From contig JAUCBJ010007833.1 in NCBI GenBank assembly GCA_032718475.1, positions 1 to 22,412 of the forward strand: a stretch of 22,412 nt of DNA, read 5' to 3'. Positions 18,312 to 22,412 of the stretch are shown piece by piece; position 1 is the first letter of the stretch; every line of letters starts with the position of its first letter. This stretch comes from Nemertoderma westbladi (lineage: Eukaryota; Xenacoelomorpha; Nemertodermatida; Nemertodermatidae). The notes beneath the pieces were generated by a model. It saw only the letters and a list, made by a program, of their open reading frames with translations, was not told the DNA's origin and did no database searches. A program made the position numbers and the translations under genes.

Positions 18312-20196
18312 GTGCAATCAATAATAAGCGATATTTACAAAGTTACAAACATATTCATTGTACCAGCTAAGTCAAATTTGAAATTTTATTTAAATAGAAC
18401 AAATTCTAATGTGAATTGGTCATCAACTTTAGAGTCACCTGAAAGTATGAGTTACTTCGATTTCCTCCGAACAGTAAATTGTTCATACAATAAGAAAGAT
18501 GACATTTTTATATACAAGAGAGTTAATTCAAATTTTCCTAGAGTTCCACACATTGTGCCCCAACAGTTTTCAGATCGTCCTGATAAATTAAATGCAAGGA
18601 TCGACATGGAGTTCTCTAAATTCTGATGACAAGCGTGCACTACAGAACCTGCGGCTAGAATGTATTGCGTTTTTTCCTTTTACTTCTTTAAGCATATTTA
18701 TTGATGAGACTCTACAGGATGATATCAAATCTGGAAGGAAGGATGTAATAATGGCATACCAAAGGTTTTACGAGATGTGGATGCAGAACCTATCTGTGCG
18801 CAGCAGGCCAACTTTAAATCAAACCGAAGAATTTCAGATATCAGTCAAATGTAATGATCCTTGTTTTCATTTTCGGGTCTTCCAAAATACCTTCAAATCA
18901 GAGAGTGAACATTCAAAGTATATTACAAAGATAAAATCTCAATTCAACTGCGTTCTTCTAGAAATAGAACATGAATCTTATGGTTGTGATGAAGGTGATA
19001 CTAGTAGTGGTGCTCTTCAGGATCCAACATTAGAAAACTTAGAAATAGAGAAGATTTCATTGAGTAAGTTGCTCAGCAATGATTTTGATTGTGATTCCTA
19101 TATAGAGCCTGAAAATATATTACGCACATGCTTTGATGAAATTCCCTGTAGACCTATATCTTCCTTTGATTCAATCAATAGATATTAATTCCACAGAGTA
19201 TTCTGCAGTATTATCATCATGGAAGGAATTGCAAAATTCTTCAAAGACATTTATGGGCGGTCCTTCTCGTGATGAAGGTGGATTACATATTTTGGATCCA
19301 TATCAACAGTTTGCTGTCGATTTGATGTGTAATGATGAGGTTAATGGTGTGCCTTCCGTGAAAACGCTCTTCTTACATGGGCCCGGTGGATCAGGTAAGA
19401 CTGAAGTCATAAAACGGATATATCATATACTGGGTGAATCAAAGGTTTTACTTCATGTTATTAGTGGAGTGGCAGCTGCAAACCTCCATTAATCCACCTT
19501 AGAGGGTTTTTATGGTATCTATAATGGTAAAACTTTATGGGACAACAATCCTAGCAAAATATCCAATCGACAGACCCAAATTAAAGAGTTCCTACAAGAT
19601 GTTAATATAGTCATTGTAGATGAAATTTCAATGGCATCACCAGTAACCTTAGCACTGTTGGACAGTTCTTTACAACATGCGACAGGAAAGTATGGTCAGC
19701 TGTGGGGTGGCAAAAAAGCGATGTTTGTTGGTGACATTGGCCAACTCCCCCCAGTGTTATCCCGCGCACTTTGGGATTCGCCACCGAACCTGTTGGATAC
19801 AACTCCTCCTAGTCGAGGAGCCAGAGCTAAGGCACCATCTCATTTAGGCCATAAACTTTACCAAACGGAGATACGACCAAATGTCATATGTTTGAATAAT
19901 GTGTATCGATCCGATAGCCAACTAGCTAGTATTGAGGGGCGAATACGCACAGGAGATCAAACATTAACAGACTATTGTGGAGTTTGTTCGCGCTTTCAGA
20001 CCTTTGGCAGTTTAACCCGCCAAATTAAGATGTCTTCTAGATATTAAATCGCTTTTTAGCCTATGACAAGTATTTGATTCACTACACTAGTCGAAACCAA
20101 TCTGTGCGCGATCATTCACCCGCTGGATATTCCCGGGAGATTGGGTTCGACGGTTTAATTTTATTGCTATGTAAGCCTAATGTATTATTCGACTGA
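18312..20196 (+). pseudogene. Helitron-type PIF1-like helicase, frameshifted
   Basis: Homology passes through several frames. 18312-18626 has MSYFDFLRTVNC and DDIFIYKRVNSNFPRVPHIV. 18592-19188 has LRLECIAFFPFTSLSIFIDE and DVIMAYQRFYEMWMQN. 19133-19492 has LDPYQQFAVDLM and the Walker A loop LHGPGGSGKTEV (about 19379-19402). After a TAA at 19490-19492 the same frame continues with the Walker B segment IVIVDEISM and MFVGDIGQLPPV, then NNVYRSDSQL. A final frame (20029-20196) gives ILNRFLAYDKYLIHYTSRNQ. These are the PIF1/RecD-like motifs of Helitron Rep-Hel proteins. The Rep nuclease is not seen, so this is a 5'-truncated copy. In the family the enzyme unwinds DNA during rolling-circle transposition. 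Another PIF1-type element cannot be excluded. Confidence 0.78.
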
Positions 20197-21239
20197 CAGT
20201 ATTATATAATCTCTGACAATATTATTCACCTTCGGGAATATTAACAGTTCCTTTAGGACGTGGCGCTTTATTTATATAAACAGAGTTATGACTTAAACTA
20301 CTCACAACGATATGGCTTAATTATAATTCACATATATGGCGCATTCTTTAGGAAATGCTTCTTTAACAGACTCACTCGTACACAATGCTGCACAATACTG
20401 CACACTAATCTGCCAATCTTCACTGATTTTAGTCACATATAAAAGGAACACAGACTGACTCATGTAGGGTCTATCAAATAACATTAGATTCACTTCAAAC
20501 CACTTTAACATAAGTCACAATCGTTATTGGTAACCTTTCTCTCTTACCTTCGGTATATCAAGAATATTGGGTTTCGGGGTTATTTCTCGTTATTCCAATA
20601 TAATAATTCATCAACAAATATAATGAATAACCGACAACAAGTAGCAGTATACAGTATTGATTGAGCAGGTAATTTTTAGCAGTGAGATATTCAAGTGATT
20701 AAAAGCCAGTTAAAGGATATATGTCCTTATAATTAAACCTACTAGTGTTGAGCTAAAAAGCAGAAAGCACAAAACACTAAAAAGCCGTTCTTTCGTGGCT
20801 TTGTAAAACTCGTGACTACTACTCTATACGAGGATACCAACTACCCTTATTCCACGAAGCTCCCGTTCAACACAGAGAAAGAGCAGTGAGATAGGAAAAT
20901 TTCAGTTCAGTAGCTATGTGATAGGTCAAAATCAAGGCTAACTCAAATTCTATTGGGAGATACAAAAACAAGGCTATGACGCAACCTCCCTAGGCTGGTT
21001 GGCCGATTAAACAGAGCCCAGATACCTGCGTACAGCAAATCAGCCAATAAGCTGGTAGCTTGTACTATTTTTAGCTATAGATCCCTTTAGAGTATTCTAG
21101 CGACCGGGGGGGAACTGGCCAACAAGGCAAACGAATCAGTTATCCCACAAAAGCTTTTACACCGCTCCCAGAAAATGGGATTTAAGTCTATAAAATATAC
21201 AAAATCACAATTTCTAAAATATAAAAATACTCTAAACAG
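20197..21239. other. Probable 3' untranslated or flanking region of the minus-strand ORF at 21240
   Basis: On the minus strand, after the ORF stop, no long frame opens until a 64-codon one at 20511-20317 of unknown meaning. CCGAAG|GTAAGAG near 20543-20554 is a good splice-donor match on the minus strand. TATAAATAAAGCGCC near 20270 contains AATAAA on that strand. No LTR, terminal repeat or RT is recognisable. Confidence 0.35.
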
Positions 21240-22412
21240 TTAGTCTTTCTTGCGCGGACGGCGTTTACGCAGTTTCTTGAGGCTAGCAAGAGTCCTTTTC
21301 TCTTTGGGGCGAGCCACTTTACGAGGAGGGCTGTAGCTCCTAGGCGAAGGGTGCAATATAATTGCATCAGAAGGTGCAGGGTTACGATCGGTATACCCGC
21401 CGGTCGAAGTACCTGGTTGATTAATATCAACCTCAGTGGAGCGAGATCTAACGGCCTTTAGAGCGCGTCTCAGGACAGCAGCTCCTACGGGTCCTTGACG
21501 GGTCGTCTGGACACTAGCGGTGGGTGGACCGTGAGTGGTGAGGAACTTTCTCGGTTTAATGGTTCTCTCCAGCTCGCGTTCTCGGGTTCGATATTCATAT
21601 GGGCGCCGAGATACTTCCTGGAGTTCAGGATGTGAGTTCACGAAAATGTCGCCATACTCAGGGTCCTGACGGATAAAATTGATCAGGTGATATGTGGTTA
21701 TATCATTAGGGTTAACGTTTCTAAGGTATTTCCTGACAAACTTGGTGGAAATACACTCACCAACACGCTTTATTAACTCGTAACTTGGTACGCGTGTTTT
21801 CTGTTCAATCGACGCGAATAGGTAAGGATGGAACGCGTAAACTCCCTCGTAAGCTCGTCCAGGGTAATAGCGATGTCTGGATTCGCAATGTAAATCTGCG
21901 TTCGCTTCCCAAGCTCGGATGTATCGCAGAGTGATCATCTCGTCTACGCTCTCTAAATCGCGATTAAAGGGACAATTGTAACTTTCGTGTCCTTTAAGTT
22001 GGCAGTAGTGACATTGAGTCATAAATTGTGGGCAGGCGGCAAATATATGAGAGTTATTAAGCCGGCAATAAGCACAATATATTTCCATCATCGGTTGTTC
22101 GAGGAAATAGGAACAAGGTACGCTCGAGTCTAGAGGAGTGAAGTGGTCTCTCGATGCGCATAATCGACAACGTTTTCGGGAAACGTAGTTGGCGTGTCGA
22201 TAATCATACGCTGTGAGACGCTGTGGACCTTGATACCACTCTATGACATAATCATTGTCACTGCTCCGGGAAGCCGTAGGTTGAATCGCTTCTGATTCCA
22301 AGCATACTGGTTCATCCTCCAGCTGCATAGACGAAGTGGGTGCGTCGGTTTCCATTAGTGGACCCACTGTCTGTATTTCCACGACAGAATAACCTGTAGA
22401 TATTCGGGGTCT
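21240..22412 (-). CDS. Zinc-knuckle protein with basic C-terminus, partial at window edge
   Basis: The frame is open from the window edge to TAG at 21240, with no stop upstream, so the true start may lie outside. GTG at 22382 and ATG at 22355 are in frame. Counting from 22382 (380 residues), three Cys/His modules are visible: C72-C75-H80-C90, C103-C106-H112-C117 and C124-C127-H132-C137. The last (CHYCQLKGHESYNC) is an exact CX2CX4HX4C zinc knuckle. Acidic Ser/Thr-rich sequence precedes them. A probably helical middle follows (ELIKRVGECISTKFVRKYL), then an Arg/Pro-rich part and a Lys/Arg tail (LKKLRKRRPRKKD). Tandem knuckles and a basic tail fit nucleic-acid binding, as in gag-like, LINE ORF1-like or host RNA-binding proteins. 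No known family is recognised. The frame is intact, unlike most others here. Confidence 0.7.
   Translation of the reverse strand, partial: RPRISTGYSVVEIQTVGPLMETDAPTSSMQLEDEPVCLESEAIQPTASRSSDNDYVIEWYQGPQRLTAYDYRHANYVSRKRCRLCASRDHFTPLDSSVPCSYFLEQPMMEIYCAYCRLNNSHIFAACPQFMTQCHYCQLKGHESYNCPFNRDLESVDEMITLRYIRAWEANADLHCESRHRYYPGRAYEGVYAFHPYLFASIEQKTRVPSYELIKRVGECISTKFVRKYLRNVNPNDITTYHLINFIRQDPEYGDIFVNSHPELQEVSRRPYEYRTRERELERTIKPRKFLTTHGPPTASVQTTRQGPVGAAVLRRALKAVRSRSTEVDINQPGTSTGGYTDRNPAPSDAIILHPSPRSYSPPRKVARPKEKRTLASLKKLRKRRPRKKD

Noticed and set aside
20317-20511. 64-codon minus-strand frame downstream of the zinc-knuckle ORF
   Set aside because: No recognisable motif and no start context. It is mentioned only as part of the possible 3' region.
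1-22412. A single new multi-gene system spanning the window
   Set aside because: Reading directions, decay states and families differ from segment to segment. The pattern fits independent transposon insertions better than a co-functioning cluster.

Overview
This window looks like a repeat-dominated stretch of a metazoan nuclear genome. It holds decayed pieces of at least five, probably seven, mobile-element lineages, four tandem-repeat arrays, a long inverted repeat and a few unidentified exon-like open frames. It has no operons, bacterial ribosome-binding sites or recognisable RNA genes. A BEL/Pao fragment (a lineage known from animals) beside Ty3/gypsy, R2-like and other non-LTR elements, a Helitron-type helicase and strong AT-richness suggest an invertebrate or other non-mammalian animal. 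The species cannot be named from sequence alone.

Layout. 1-160: 25-bp tandem repeat. 192-547 (+): decayed GIY-YIG nuclease module, perhaps from a Penelope-like element. 560-2449: AT-rich DNA without a recognised gene. 2450-2662 (+): exon-like open frame with good splice sites. 2834-3805 (-): zinc-finger/Myb N-terminal half of an R2/NeSL-like LINE with three clustered stops and no reverse transcriptase. 4389-5237: array of a self-complementary 20-bp repeat. 5232-5450 and 9798-10015: 219-bp inverted repeats, about 97% identical. Between them lies a minus-strand Ty3/gypsy element (5451-9549) with gag, protease, RT, RNase H and integrase in canonical order, all pseudogenised. It has one complete 222-bp LTR and only a 41-bp stub of the other. 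Beside the stub, 9550-9797 carries two strong hairpins.

10399-10520: weak exon-like patch. 10930-11545: 68-bp satellite, with an isolated copy near 12719-12802. 12250-12548 (+): exon-like frame with good splice sites. 12897-14366 (+): 5'-truncated APE/RTE-type LINE with an uninterrupted reverse transcriptase. 14666-14923 (+): possible terminal exon with a polyadenylation signal. 15260-15668: 67-bp satellite. 16350-16915 (-): BEL/Pao remnant. 18312-20196 (+): broken Helitron-type PIF1 helicase. 21240-22412 (-): long intact frame encoding three zinc-knuckle-like modules and a basic tail, still open at the window edge.

The elements look like independent insertions and not one cooperating system. 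The items most worth following up are the zinc-knuckle ORF, the inverted-repeat cassette around the gypsy element, the plus-strand exon candidates that may belong to a host gene with repeat-filled introns, and the GIY-YIG remnant.
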